DNA of 64,000 nucleotides from Akkermansiaceae bacterium (lineage in GTDB: Bacteria; Verrucomicrobiota; Verrucomicrobiia; Verrucomicrobiales; Akkermansiaceae). A program made the translations under genes and the position numbers. Position 1 is the stretch's first letter, and each line of letters begins with the position of its first letter. The DNA lies in NCBI GenBank assembly GCA_903826205.1, contig CAIKDP010000383.1:26061-90060 (forward strand). The letters are read 5' to 3'. Of this stretch, positions 55,323 through 63,882 are shown piece after piece. The notes under the pieces were generated by a model, which was not told the DNA's origin, ran no database searches, and saw only the letters and a list, made by a program, of their open reading frames with translations.

Positions 55323-56246
55323 ATGCCACCCATAGGTTTCGTCATCTTAATTAATCCTTGCAGCCCGCTGGAGCAATCGCAACGCCTCATCCAGACGCTC
55401 AATCGGATGTTCGACCATCCGCCGATTGCTTGCCACCACGATTTCGGGCAGAATCCCCGGTTCATTGAAGGTCTTCCAACGAATGTGCGGGTGGTCCGGC
55501 CCCATGTGGATACGAAATGGGCGGATTTTAGTTGTATCGAGGCGGCCGTAAGGGCATTGCGACTGTTGTATTCTGGAGACCATCCGCCGGATTGGTTTGT
55601 TTATCTCAGCGGCGCGGATTATCCTATCAAACCGGCCAATCGAATTCTGAATGAATTGCAATCCAGCAAGTTTGATGCGCATATGGAACACATTTTGGTG
55701 CAACGCAGGGCTCCGCCGCATTCACCGTCCGAATGGCGCTTGGAGGGGCATAAAGGATCGGCTTGGCCACGTGGGTGCCACCGTCGATATTGCAGCATCC
55801 CGGTTACCGTTCCGTGGATTACGAGGCGACTGCAACCTGGAATCCGAACCTTCCAATTGGAACATCCTCTGTTTACCAGCGGTAGGATTCCATTTTCCCC
55901 AACGTTCCATTGTTTCGCAGGCGAAGCGTGGTTTTGCGCCAACGGACGAGCCGCAGAGGTGATCCTTGAATCATACTCCCACAACACCAAATTGATTGCC
56001 CATTACCGCAAGGTTCGGTGTCCTGAAGAATCGTATTTTCATACGGTACTGGCCAATGCCCCGAACTTGCGATTGAGCCAAGATCCCTTGCGGTACATGG
56101 ATTGGACTTCGGGTGGCAATCACCCGAAAGTCTTGACCGTGGACGACATCCCCCGACTTGCCGCATCAAACGCTCACTTTGCCAGGAAACTTCCCGCAGA
56201 CATTCCCCCTGAAATGCTCCGGGAGCTGGAATATCTGATCCAATAA
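55323..56246 (+). CDS. GT14 beta-1,6-N-acetylglucosaminyltransferase-like (Branch family) protein
   Basis: The 307-residue protein shows the core-2/I-branching (Pfam Branch) pattern: FVILINPCSPLEQSQRLIQT, VVRPHVDTKWADFSCIEAAV, WFVYLSGADYPIKP with the donor-site Asp, FCAGEAWFCANGRAAEVIL-type sequence (FHCFAGEAWFCANGRAAEV), and CPEESYFHTVLANAP. Animal members branch glycans or start xylosylation; bacterial members sit in surface polysaccharide loci. A second, broken copy of its C-terminus lies just downstream. The leader is repeat DNA with no Shine-Dalgarno. Confidence 0.85.
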   Translation: MPPIGFVILINPCSPLEQSQRLIQTLNRMFDHPPIACHHDFGQNPRFIEGLPTNVRVVRPHVDTKWADFSCIEAAVRALRLLYSGDHPPDWFVYLSGADYPIKPANRILNELQSSKFDAHMEHILVQRRAPPHSPSEWRLEGHKGSAWPRGCHRRYCSIPVTVPWITRRLQPGIRTFQLEHPLFTSGRIPFSPTFHCFAGEAWFCANGRAAEVILESYSHNTKLIAHYRKVRCPEESYFHTVLANAPNLRLSQDPLRYMDWTSGGNHPKVLTVDDIPRLAASNAHFARKLPADIPPEMLRELEYLIQ

Positions 56247-56499
56247 CGTCCACTAGGTAAAAACACACCAAGATGAAAAGCCACCAATCCCCACAACCTA
56301 TGAGACCGCTTGCCCGCAAACTAAAGCATTCAATGACTCCATTGTGGAGAAATTGTTCTCGTGGTGTCCAAATTTCAGGAAGATCTCCGAATCTTCTTCG
56401 AATTACTCGTATATCTTACCATCGGGTGAGAAGTTTGTGCTGTGGGGGAGTTTCTAGCTGAGTTCTGCCTCAGCACGCTGGACCTGAAATGAGACTGAA

Positions 56500-56661
56500 T
56501 TGCCAGATCTACGTGGACCGGACCTGGGTGTCAGCAATCCCAAGGTGCTCACGATGCATGATCTGCCAATGCTCATGACATCAGGGGCGCATTTCGCCCG
56601 CAAGTTTGACGAGCCTGTGGATGCCTCCGTGTTGGATGAACTGGACCGAGTGATCCTATGA
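56500..56661 (+). pseudogene. C-terminal remnant of a second GT14 gene
   Basis: YVDRTWVS in one frame and then NPKVLTMHDLPMLMTSGAHF and ARKFDEPVDASVLDELDRVIL in the next align with the intact gene's end (YMDWTSGGNHPKVLTVDDIP, NAHFARKLP). One frameshift separates the parts. The 250 bases before it (56247-56499) show no recognisable gene. Confidence 0.72.
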
Positions 56662-56683
56662 ACGACCAAATTCGGCCATTTCC

Positions 56684-57535
56684 ATGTTAACTAGCAGACA
56701 ACGGGCTCAACCTCTGGTGGAGAAGATGTTAGGTAGAGCACCGCTTTGCCCATGGGCTTGTGTGGCGGTGCCATTGGATCCGCGATCACTGGGGGTTTAT
56801 CCACCGCGGCAGACAGTCCGGACCCTTGAGATCGAGGGCCGGCTCAAACTGTTGGAATTTGGTGGCAAACACCGGTTCTGGTTCCCTGAGGTCATGAATG
56901 TATCAGCCGAATTGTGGAGCGAGTATCTGGTTGCATTTTGGCATCACCCGAATAATTTTCACCAATACCTACGCGGGGGAGTGAGATTCCAGGCTGACGA
57001 CGTGATTTTGGATGCAGGTGCCTGCGAGGGGTTCTATACCCGGCTGGCATTGGATGCGGGAGTTTCGAGGGTAATCTGTGTGGAGCCATCAAGCATCATG
57101 GTTGACTGTCTGCGGGCGACGTTTGAAACGGAGATTCGGGATGGCCGTGTTATTATTGTCCCATCGGCACTCGGTTCCTTTTGCGGCAGTGCAGGCTTTG
57201 CCAGTGCGGATGGCGAGGCATTTGCCGGTCATTTCAGTTCGCATAGCCCCGATAGTGTGAAAGTGACGACTCTCGCCGAATTGGCACAGGCGCATGGCAC
57301 TCCTACCTTCATCAAGATGGACCTGGAGGGGAGCGAGTATCAGGCGCTGGCCGGAGGAACGGAACTGTTGAAAGAAACCCGTCCAAAGCTCGGTATCACG
57401 ACCTATCACAATCCTTGGGATTATGCTGTGATCTCGTCTTTTCTGAAAGGGATAGGCTATCGGACGGTTAAGCCATACGGTGTCACGCTTCGCGGTGGTA
57501 CCTGCCCCCGTCCGGTTATGGTTCATGCATGGTAA
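56684..57535 (+). CDS. FkbM-family methyltransferase
   Basis: The 283-residue protein has an N-terminal region of about 100 residues, then DDVILDAGACEGFYTRLALD near residue 104, RVICVEPSSIMVDCLRATF, IVPSALGSFCGSAGFAS, and FIKMDLEGSEYQALAGGTEL, which together define FkbM. The C-terminal LGITTYHNPWDYAVISSFL fits. A SAM-dependent O-methyl transfer to a sugar is inferred. It stands alone between decayed DNA and a GT2 gene. Confidence 0.87.
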   Translation: MLTSRQRAQPLVEKMLGRAPLCPWACVAVPLDPRSLGVYPPRQTVRTLEIEGRLKLLEFGGKHRFWFPEVMNVSAELWSEYLVAFWHHPNNFHQYLRGGVRFQADDVILDAGACEGFYTRLALDAGVSRVICVEPSSIMVDCLRATFETEIRDGRVIIVPSALGSFCGSAGFASADGEAFAGHFSSHSPDSVKVTTLAELAQAHGTPTFIKMDLEGSEYQALAGGTELLKETRPKLGITTYHNPWDYAVISSFLKGIGYRTVKPYGVTLRGGTCPRPVMVHAW

Positions 57536-57642
57536 TTTGGGCGCTCACAGAATACGAAGTTGATTTCAGTTCGGGGTATAGTGCCGATAGCATTAAATCG
57601 CGGATATTCCGTTAGCTGGTGTAGTCTAACCGATGAAAACCT

Positions 57643-58593
57643 GTGACCCTACGCAATAACAAGGCTACGATCGGAGTTCCGGAGATTTCCGTGATCATGC
57701 CGGTATGGAATGGAGAGAGGTTTCTGAGGGCCGCGATCGACAGCATTCTTGCCCAGACATGGACCGCCTTTGAATTGATCATCATCGACGATGGAAGCAC
57801 GGACCGCACGCCTGAAATTCTTGCCGAGTATGCAGGACTCGATTCCCGGATCCGGGTCATTCGGATGGAGCACGCAGGCATCGTTCTTGCCCTCAACCAT
57901 GGTATATCCGAGGCAAAGGCCGAATGGATAGCCCGCATGGACTGCGATGATATTGCCCATGAGAAACGACTCGAAATTCAGTGGAAGGTCATTCATGAGA
58001 ATCCAGGAACGGTGTTGTGCAACACAAACATTCAGCTTATCGGCGAGCCGCAATTGATCACACCCGTGGGCCACTTTATCCGGACCCGGGCATTACTTGC
58101 GCTTCGCTTGTGCTTTCAGTGCCAAGTCATTCATCCGACGGTGATGTTTAGCAAAGAGGCGTTTATCGCATGCGGTCAATACGTTGCGGACGAGAGGCAT
58201 GCCGAAGACTATGGCCTATGGGGGCGCCTGATACGGGCGGGTGGTGTTGTTGGCATTCCAGAACCATTATTAAGCTTTCGTGTTCACAGTGGTTCGATAT
58301 CGAAACAACAGGCTGAGATCCAGGAGACATTGACCCAAAAGATCGCGGTTAGACACTGCATGCTGTTCATGGGTCTTGATGAAGGCACCGCCATCAGGGC
58401 CTATAGGGCATTGCGCGGTGACCTACCTAGCCATGCAGGATCTGAATGGATTTGGTTTCTTATCCTTTGCCTGCCGAAATTGCGATGGAAGAGCTTGGAA
58501 TTGTGGGCCTGGGTTGCTAGCAGGACCATGCGGATTGCTGCGAGGAGAATCTCTGGGATTCGTGGGGCTAAGCGGATGGTATCGAAGCAATAG
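57643..58593 (+). CDS. GT2 glycosyltransferase
   Basis: The 316-residue protein has ISVIMPVWNGERFLRAAIDS, LIIIDDGSTDRTPEILAEY, VLALNHGISEAKAEWIARMD and CDDIAHEKRLEIQ. IHPTVMFSKEAFIACGQY and RHAEDYGLWGRLIRAGGV are typical of the family's acceptor half. A C-terminal hydrophobic stretch (WFLILCLPKL) could attach it to the membrane. The GTG start is the first before the conserved strand. The donor cannot be deduced. Confidence 0.9.
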   Translation: MTLRNNKATIGVPEISVIMPVWNGERFLRAAIDSILAQTWTAFELIIIDDGSTDRTPEILAEYAGLDSRIRVIRMEHAGIVLALNHGISEAKAEWIARMDCDDIAHEKRLEIQWKVIHENPGTVLCNTNIQLIGEPQLITPVGHFIRTRALLALRLCFQCQVIHPTVMFSKEAFIACGQYVADERHAEDYGLWGRLIRAGGVVGIPEPLLSFRVHSGSISKQQAEIQETLTQKIAVRHCMLFMGLDEGTAIRAYRALRGDLPSHAGSEWIWFLILCLPKLRWKSLELWAWVASRTMRIAARRISGIRGAKRMVSKQ

Positions 58594-58655
58594 GCTTGCG
58601 AGAGATGTTGATTGGTTTTCGCACGAGATGAGTTGAGCAGCTTGCCCCGGATTTT

Positions 58656-59792
58656 ATGCCCCCTCTCCGTATCGCTATCTTCGCCGAATTCCCGCTTGGC
58701 GCCATTGGAGGTGAGGCCGAGGGCCGTGGTGGTGGGCAGAGTTGCACATGGCTGCCGCAACTGGCACGTGCTTGGGAGGACTGCCGAGAGTTTGATATCC
58801 ATTGGGGAGTATTTGACCGGACGGCGCGGATGCCTCAGAGTGTCCGCTATTGGAACCAAACATTTCACAGGATTCCCTGCCCCAGCATCACCGCCAGTCT
58901 TCTGCTCGGGCGGTGGCCTCACCGCAGGGCGGCGCAGACCTTGATCCGCTGTGTGCGGCCGGATCTCATCCACTGCTGGGGCACGGAGAATCTCTATGGC
59001 GCCGCCCTGTGTGGATTTGATGGGCCGTCGATCCTTTCGATGCAGGGAGTGATTACGACCTATTGCAAAACAGGTGAATTGAACGATTGGCGGTGGAAAT
59101 TGTTCAGGCATTGGGAACTTAAGTCGATACTGCGTGCTACCCTGGTGACCAGTGAATCCCAGTGGGGATTGGAGCGTGTAGCCGAGATTGTACCAAACAA
59201 GGTGACGCGTAAGATCGAATACGGGGTGTTTCCGAGTTACTTTGATGTGGATTGGACTCCGGATTCTGGGCCCCCAAGGATGCTGTTTGTAGGTGGGCTG
59301 AATCGACTCAAGGGAGTGGACATTTTGCTGGAGATGCTGCGCCGTCATCCCCTGCGATCATGGAAGATGGTGTTCGCGGGGGGGGGCTATCTAGCCGAGT
59401 CTCTGCGAGAGCTTAAGGACCCCATGGTCGAGGTATTGGGACTCCTGAAAACACCACAAGTCCAAGAGGAGATGGCGAGGGCTTGGGCATTGGTCATGCC
59501 ATCACGTGCCGACACCAGCCCGAACGTGGTCAAGGAGGCACGGGTCATCGGCTTGCCGGTTGTGGCCTCACCGCATGGCGGCCATGCCGAATATGTGGAC
59601 CACGGATCCGACGGGCTGATGGTGTGCTCAGAGGATCCGGACGATTGGTTCAGGGCGCTCGACACCCTGGGCAATGACTATGCGCTTTGTCGTTCGATGG
59701 GCGCGGCAAGGCATGAGCACTTCCGCACATACTTCCGTCCTGAGAAGACCGCCAAGGCGTTTTTGGACCTCTACCGGGAGATGCTGGAGTAG
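58656..59792 (+). CDS. GT4 glycosyltransferase
   Basis: The 378-residue GT-B fold enzyme has the N-terminal RIAIFAEFPLGAIGGEAEGR, the donor-domain start RMLFVGGLNRLKGVDILLEM, and VLGLLKTPQVQEEMARAW. The catalytic loop VMPSRADTSPNVVKEARVIG, LPVVASPHGGHAEYV follows (the E of ExxxxxxxE type motif is in KEARVIGLP). The C-terminal helix ends at FLDLYREMLE. It works on the cytoplasmic face. Confidence 0.9.
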   Translation: MPPLRIAIFAEFPLGAIGGEAEGRGGGQSCTWLPQLARAWEDCREFDIHWGVFDRTARMPQSVRYWNQTFHRIPCPSITASLLLGRWPHRRAAQTLIRCVRPDLIHCWGTENLYGAALCGFDGPSILSMQGVITTYCKTGELNDWRWKLFRHWELKSILRATLVTSESQWGLERVAEIVPNKVTRKIEYGVFPSYFDVDWTPDSGPPRMLFVGGLNRLKGVDILLEMLRRHPLRSWKMVFAGGGYLAESLRELKDPMVEVLGLLKTPQVQEEMARAWALVMPSRADTSPNVVKEARVIGLPVVASPHGGHAEYVDHGSDGLMVCSEDPDDWFRALDTLGNDYALCRSMGAARHEHFRTYFRPEKTAKAFLDLYREMLE

Positions 59793-59842
59793 AGGAGGCG
59801 GAGGCCGGAGTTTCGGAGTTTCGGATAAGAGAACACCCAACG

Positions 59843-59965
59843 AAAATCAATTCATGGCGCGACCTGGAAGTCTATCGAAATGCGTTTGCCTTACAGCAGG
59901 CGATATTCGAATCCTCCAAGAGTTGGCCCAAGAGCGAAACTTATTCATTGAGCCTAAATCTCTAA
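59843..59965 (+). pseudogene. N-terminal fragment of a four-helix-bundle (23S rRNA IVS-type) protein
   Basis: KINSWRDLEVYRNAFALQQA and IFESSKSWPKSETYSLSLNL match the first two helices of the small four-helix-bundle family, some members of which are encoded in 23S rRNA intervening sequences. There is no in-frame start and a stop (59963-59965) ends it early. A GGAGTTTC 8-base repeat lies just before, at about 59807-59825. Confidence 0.65.
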
Positions 59966-59969
59966 ACGT

Positions 59970-60698
59970 ATGAAAAAGCTTATCCAATCGGTAGTCAATA
60001 GAATAGGCTATGATTTGCATAAACGGGACGCACGGTTCCATTCGGAGTGTTGCGTTGCCCATCTGGCGCGCGAGACCGGGTTCACAACCGTGTTGGATGT
60101 GGGTGCCAATACGGGCCAGTTTGGATCCGCCCTGAGGGAATGGGGATACCGCGGCAGAATCATTTCGTTCGAACCGCTGAGCCTGGCCCATGCCATGTTG
60201 CTTCACACTACCCGGAAGGATGACTTGTGGATGGTGGCTCCACGCTGCGCCATTGGCAGCAAGGAGGAGGCTACCGAAATCAACGTGTCTGCCAATAGCG
60301 TGAGCAGTTCGCTGCTTGAAATCAGTGACAAACACGTCAATTCCGCGCCTGATTCGAAATATATTGGCCAGGAAACCATCCAAGTGCTTCCGCTTGACGT
60401 GATTGTCCCAAGGCTTTGTGATGATAAACAAACATTCTTTCTCAAGATCGACACACAAGGGTTTGAGGAATCCGTTTTAAACGGAGCGCCCCATACTCTT
60501 GGCAGATGTCTCGCCGTGCAACTGGAACTCAGTCTAACGAAGTTGTATGCGTCAGATTTCTTGTTCCAAGACGGACTTAATCGAATGAAGAATGAGGGAT
60601 TTGAGGTTTTTGCAATCTATCCAGGGTTTTCAAACAGAGAATCGGGTCAGACGTTGCAGGCCGATGTCATATTTCTCAGAAATCCCTCTGACCTCTGA
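59970..60698 (+). CDS. FkbM-family methyltransferase
   Basis: The 242-residue protein has TVLDVGANTGQFGSALREWG near residue 41, RIISFEPLSLAHAMLLHTT, ANSVSSSLLEISDKHVNSAP, VLPLDVIVPRLC, and FFLKIDTQGFEESVLNGAPH, all as in FkbM enzymes of polysaccharide loci. The last codons and the stop lie within a CCTCTGA heptad repeat. A sugar O-methylation role is inferred from context. Confidence 0.9.
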   Translation: MKKLIQSVVNRIGYDLHKRDARFHSECCVAHLARETGFTTVLDVGANTGQFGSALREWGYRGRIISFEPLSLAHAMLLHTTRKDDLWMVAPRCAIGSKEEATEINVSANSVSSSLLEISDKHVNSAPDSKYIGQETIQVLPLDVIVPRLCDDKQTFFLKIDTQGFEESVLNGAPHTLGRCLAVQLELSLTKLYASDFLFQDGLNRMKNEGFEVFAIYPGFSNRESGQTLQADVIFLRNPSDL

Positions 60699-60703
60699 CC
60701 TCA
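60685..60703 (+). repeat. CCTCTGA heptad repeat at the FkbM stop
   Basis: CCTCTGA (60685-60691, 60692-60698) and partial CCTCACT. The second unit provides the TGA stop of the FkbM gene. The units resemble those inside rfbB. Confidence 0.65.
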
Positions 60704-60709
60704 CTTTCC

Positions 60710-61936
60710 ATGCCCCTGCCCCGCAAATGGTTCACCTGCACTCCGGTTCGCTTCAAGGGCGATCACACCTTCTTTGCACGTGATAGTGGTCTCTTGTGTA
60801 AAGGGTTTCAGGAAATAGGAATCGAGTGCAGGGCGATCATGCCGGGACCCCCCATGGAGGGCGACCAAGTGGACGATTTGATCCGGACGGAGTATAGTAA
60901 CCTTGAGGATGCCGATTGGTGGCGATCCTTGAGGGGGGAAGGCGTGGTCTTTTATGGCTGGGGAGCGGGGAAATACGCACGAATTGCGCATGCAATCAGA
61001 CGGGCAGGCCTGGTTTTGGTCTCAAACATGGACACTGCCGGGATTGTCAGCATTCTGAATGGAATTTCTAGTTATTCGGGCAATCTATGGCGGGTTACGG
61101 CTGGGGAGCGCGGTAAGTCCGTTGCAAGCATCCTGCATTTCGCGACCCGCCTGGTATTCGCCGCCACCGTCGGCTTGATCCACACTGACTGGCGGCGTGC
61201 CCAACATTTGAAACAGGCTCATTTGATCGGGACAATCTCACCGATCGCACTGGATCACATCCGCAAAGTTTGCCGGATTTACGGTGGAGAAGCTCTCGCT
61301 TCCCGGGTGCAGCTCATACCGCATTCGAATGCATCCTACATGATTCCAGACCCAACGCTTCCCAAAGAACGTCTGCTGGTGGCGGTCGGTCGTTGGGACG
61401 ATGCTAGGGTGAAAGGCACGGATCTGTTAATTGCGACGGCGCAAATGGTGACGGAATGTGATCCGGATCTGGTGGTGGAAATCTATGGACAAGCAACGGA
61501 TGGCATGGAGAAGTGGCACTTAGGGCTGCCTCCGAAACTCCGTGAGCAGGTCCGCCTGAGGGGGATCGTTCCCAATATCGATATCAAGCGAGCTCTGCAA
61601 AGGGCTCGCGTTGCGCTTTGCACATCCCTGCGAGAGAGCTACCACATTGTCTCAGCGGAAGCACTTTGCTGCGGCTGTTCGGTGGTGGGTCCTGATGTGC
61701 AGGAGATTCCAAGCATGAAGTGGTTCACCGATGGCCCATTCGGACGCTCGGCCGGGCGGACCGCAACCGAATTGGCACAAGCGGTCCTAGCAGAATTGTC
61801 CGACTGGGACGCCGGACATAGAGTGCCAGATGTAATCGCTGCACATTGGAATGCCATTCTCCACGCCCCACAGATTGCCAGAAGAATCCTAAGTATGCTT
61901 GACCAGCCGCAACGGTGTGGCAAATCATCGATATGA
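60710..61936 (+). CDS. GT4-like glycosyltransferase
   Basis: The 408-residue GT-B protein has KGDHTFFARDSGLLCKGF for the N-domain, LVAVGRWDDARVKGTDLLIA at the domain junction, RLRGIVPNIDIKRALQRARV, and SLRESYHIVSAEALCCGCSV (ExxxxxxxE-like loop, with E and A-E) followed by VVGPDVQEIPS. The N-terminal half is more diverged than in the GT4 at 58656. Its sugar is unknown. Confidence 0.82.
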   Translation: MPLPRKWFTCTPVRFKGDHTFFARDSGLLCKGFQEIGIECRAIMPGPPMEGDQVDDLIRTEYSNLEDADWWRSLRGEGVVFYGWGAGKYARIAHAIRRAGLVLVSNMDTAGIVSILNGISSYSGNLWRVTAGERGKSVASILHFATRLVFAATVGLIHTDWRRAQHLKQAHLIGTISPIALDHIRKVCRIYGGEALASRVQLIPHSNASYMIPDPTLPKERLLVAVGRWDDARVKGTDLLIATAQMVTECDPDLVVEIYGQATDGMEKWHLGLPPKLREQVRLRGIVPNIDIKRALQRARVALCTSLRESYHIVSAEALCCGCSVVGPDVQEIPSMKWFTDGPFGRSAGRTATELAQAVLAELSDWDAGHRVPDVIAAHWNAILHAPQIARRILSMLDQPQRCGKSSI

Positions 61937-62085
61937 GATTATTGCGGCTTTATCCTATTTATGTCGAAGATTCCCAGAAGAATCGAGATCGGCTATGCCA
62001 CTTTTGAGTGGGATGGGTCAGCTTGGGCAGTCTCTGTGGATCAGGAAGACATCCTAACCCGTGGGGTATCGACCTTCATATAATC

Positions 62086-62128
62086 CATTATGGTTGATGT
62101 CTTCTGTCTTATGCCCCCAACCATAATG
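62086..62128. repeat. 11-bp inverted repeat CATTATGGTTG / CAACCATAATG
   Basis: Perfect arms at 62086-62096 and 62118-62128 flank 21 bases, just ahead of the last FkbM gene. It could be a regulatory hairpin or a remnant of a mobile element end. The rest of 61937-62141 holds no gene. Confidence 0.5.
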
Positions 62129-62141
62129 CTTGACGGGTTGC

Positions 62142-63092
62142 ATGTGTAAATTGAATTTGCCTATGATGAATATGGGAGATACTAATAGTGAAACGATCAC
62201 AGCGGGCAATCCTATTCGCAATGCTACTCCGGATAGAAATCCAAAGATCGCGGTCCTTGCCGCTGGATTCTGCCGCATTTGGACATTCCGGCTCGGCTTG
62301 AAAGGAGGTGGAGCTCTGATCCGAATGATTCAGCGACTATTCCCTGGAATACAGCGATTCAACCTGAACTACCCTGAATTGGGATGCTGCAACATTTCAT
62401 TCTTGGATTTTTTCTGGATTCGTCAAGTGACGTTAGGCGTTGGAGAGGAGAAAGCATTGCTCGAGAATATTAGCTCTCTGGTGGGTACTTCGCCAGTCGT
62501 ATGGGATGTTGGGGCCAACTCTGGCTATCTCGCAGCGGAGATTCTTCTGCGCCTGAAACCTGCGCGCCTGGATCTTTTCGAGCCGAATTCCGCTCATAGG
62601 CAGACCTTGGAGTCCTTGGCGGCGCTCGACTCGAGGGTTCGAGTACACATGATCGGACTTTCAGATCGGTCTGGAAATCGAATTTTGCACATTCCTAGAG
62701 ATGAGGATGGCGGGTCAACCTGCGCATCACTGGAAACAAGCGTCGTAGCCGGATGCAATTCCCTGAACTATGAGGAAATCACTCTGGAATGCGGCGATGA
62801 TCTGGTTGCTACTGGAGTTGCACCTCCCCCCGACCTGCTGATAATTGATGTGGAAGGCCATGAGGCAGAGGTGGTTAAAGGCTTGGAAACAACGATTCGG
62901 ATTGCTAGACCCCTGATCGCACTTGAGCACCTGTTTATCTCAGACGCCACTTTGGAACGGATCTTACCCGAGGGTTATCAGCTTTTCACAGTATGCGATA
63001 AAACATGCCAACTCATCGAGGGAATCTCCAGGCAGCGGGGACACAACACGCTCATGATACCCACGGGAGAGACCGTCCTACAGAATATCTGA
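62142..63092 (+). CDS. FkbM-family methyltransferase
   Basis: About 316 residues. VVWDVGANSGYLAAEILLRL near residue 118, LDLFEPNSAHRQTLESLAAL, GLSDRSGNRILHIPRDEDGG and LLIIDVEGHEAEVVKGLETT mark the FkbM fold. The N-terminal 100 residues are not recognised. The start is uncertain: ATG 62142, 62163, 62166 and 62172 are all in frame. This is the fourth FkbM gene in 15 kb. Confidence 0.85.
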   Translation: MCKLNLPMMNMGDTNSETITAGNPIRNATPDRNPKIAVLAAGFCRIWTFRLGLKGGGALIRMIQRLFPGIQRFNLNYPELGCCNISFLDFFWIRQVTLGVGEEKALLENISSLVGTSPVVWDVGANSGYLAAEILLRLKPARLDLFEPNSAHRQTLESLAALDSRVRVHMIGLSDRSGNRILHIPRDEDGGSTCASLETSVVAGCNSLNYEEITLECGDDLVATGVAPPPDLLIIDVEGHEAEVVKGLETTIRIARPLIALEHLFISDATLERILPEGYQLFTVCDKTCQLIEGISRQRGHNTLMIPTGETVLQNI

Positions 63093-63111
63093 TGCAACTA
63101 TTAATCCGGCC

Positions 63112-63134
63112 ATAAAATACTAGCCTTTTTATGA
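63112..63134. repeat. Hairpin CATAAAA-N9-TTTTATG before the IS630 remnant
   Basis: Perfect 7-base arms at 63112-63118 and 63128-63134. It may end the FkbM transcript or mark the left end of the IS630 element. Confidence 0.4.
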
Positions 63135-63153
63135 TTTGATGTTAAACTTGGGC

Positions 63154-63882
63154 ATGGCAACCAGAGATGTACGCAAAGAGCCACCCGAAGTGATCTATGA
63201 ACTGCGGGTTCGCGCGGTGGGAATGAAGCTTCAGGGGCTCACTCATGAAACCATTGCGAATACACTGGATATTTCGGTCGCCGCTTCCCGCCTCTGGTGG
63301 CGTTTGTATCGGGAGGGCGGCAAAAGTGGGCTGGCGCTTGGTCGGCGCGGACGGCCATCTGGAGCTTGCCGCACACTGACCCAATCCCAGGAAAAGATCG
63401 TCATGAAGACCATCACTGACAAAACTCCTGAGCAGCTCAAGTTGCCCTTCGCTCTATGGACCCGTCCAGTTATCCGTCAGTTCATCCAGAAACGCTTCGA
63501 CATAAAGTTGCCGGTCCGCACCCTCGGGCATTACCTCAAGCGATGGGGATTCACTCCACAACGTCCAAAGAAAGTGGCTTACGAGCAACAGCCGGCGGCG
63601 GTTCGCGAGTGGATCGAGGTGGAATATCCTGCGATCATGAAGCGCGCAAAGGCTGAAAAAGCCGAGATTTTGTGGGGTGACGAGACTGGTGTGAGCAATC
63701 AAGACCATTCGGGACGGGGATACGCCCCGATAGGAAAGACGCCTGTGGTGAGAGGCTTGGCCCGGCGTGTGACCACCAGCATGATTTCCGCAATTGGCAA
63801 CCGTGGCAACGCCCGCTTCATGATTTACAAGGGCGGGTTAAAGGTCGATATCTTCATCAAATTGGGACAACCGAGAATTTAG
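63154..63882 (+). pseudogene. IS630-family transposase, 3'-truncated
   Basis: The 242-residue frame has the IS630 N-terminal helix-turn-helix (GLTHETIANTLDISVAAS, LWWRLYREGG), the linker RTLTQSQEKIVMKTITDKTP, the second HTH (RTLGHYLKRWGFTPQRPKK) and the first catalytic Asp in ILWGDETGVSNQDHSG (about residue 175). It then reaches VDIFIKLGQPRI and a stop, so the last hundred residues with the second Asp and final Glu/Asp are missing. The element cannot be active. The final 118 bases (63883-64000) hold no recognisable feature. Confidence 0.85.
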
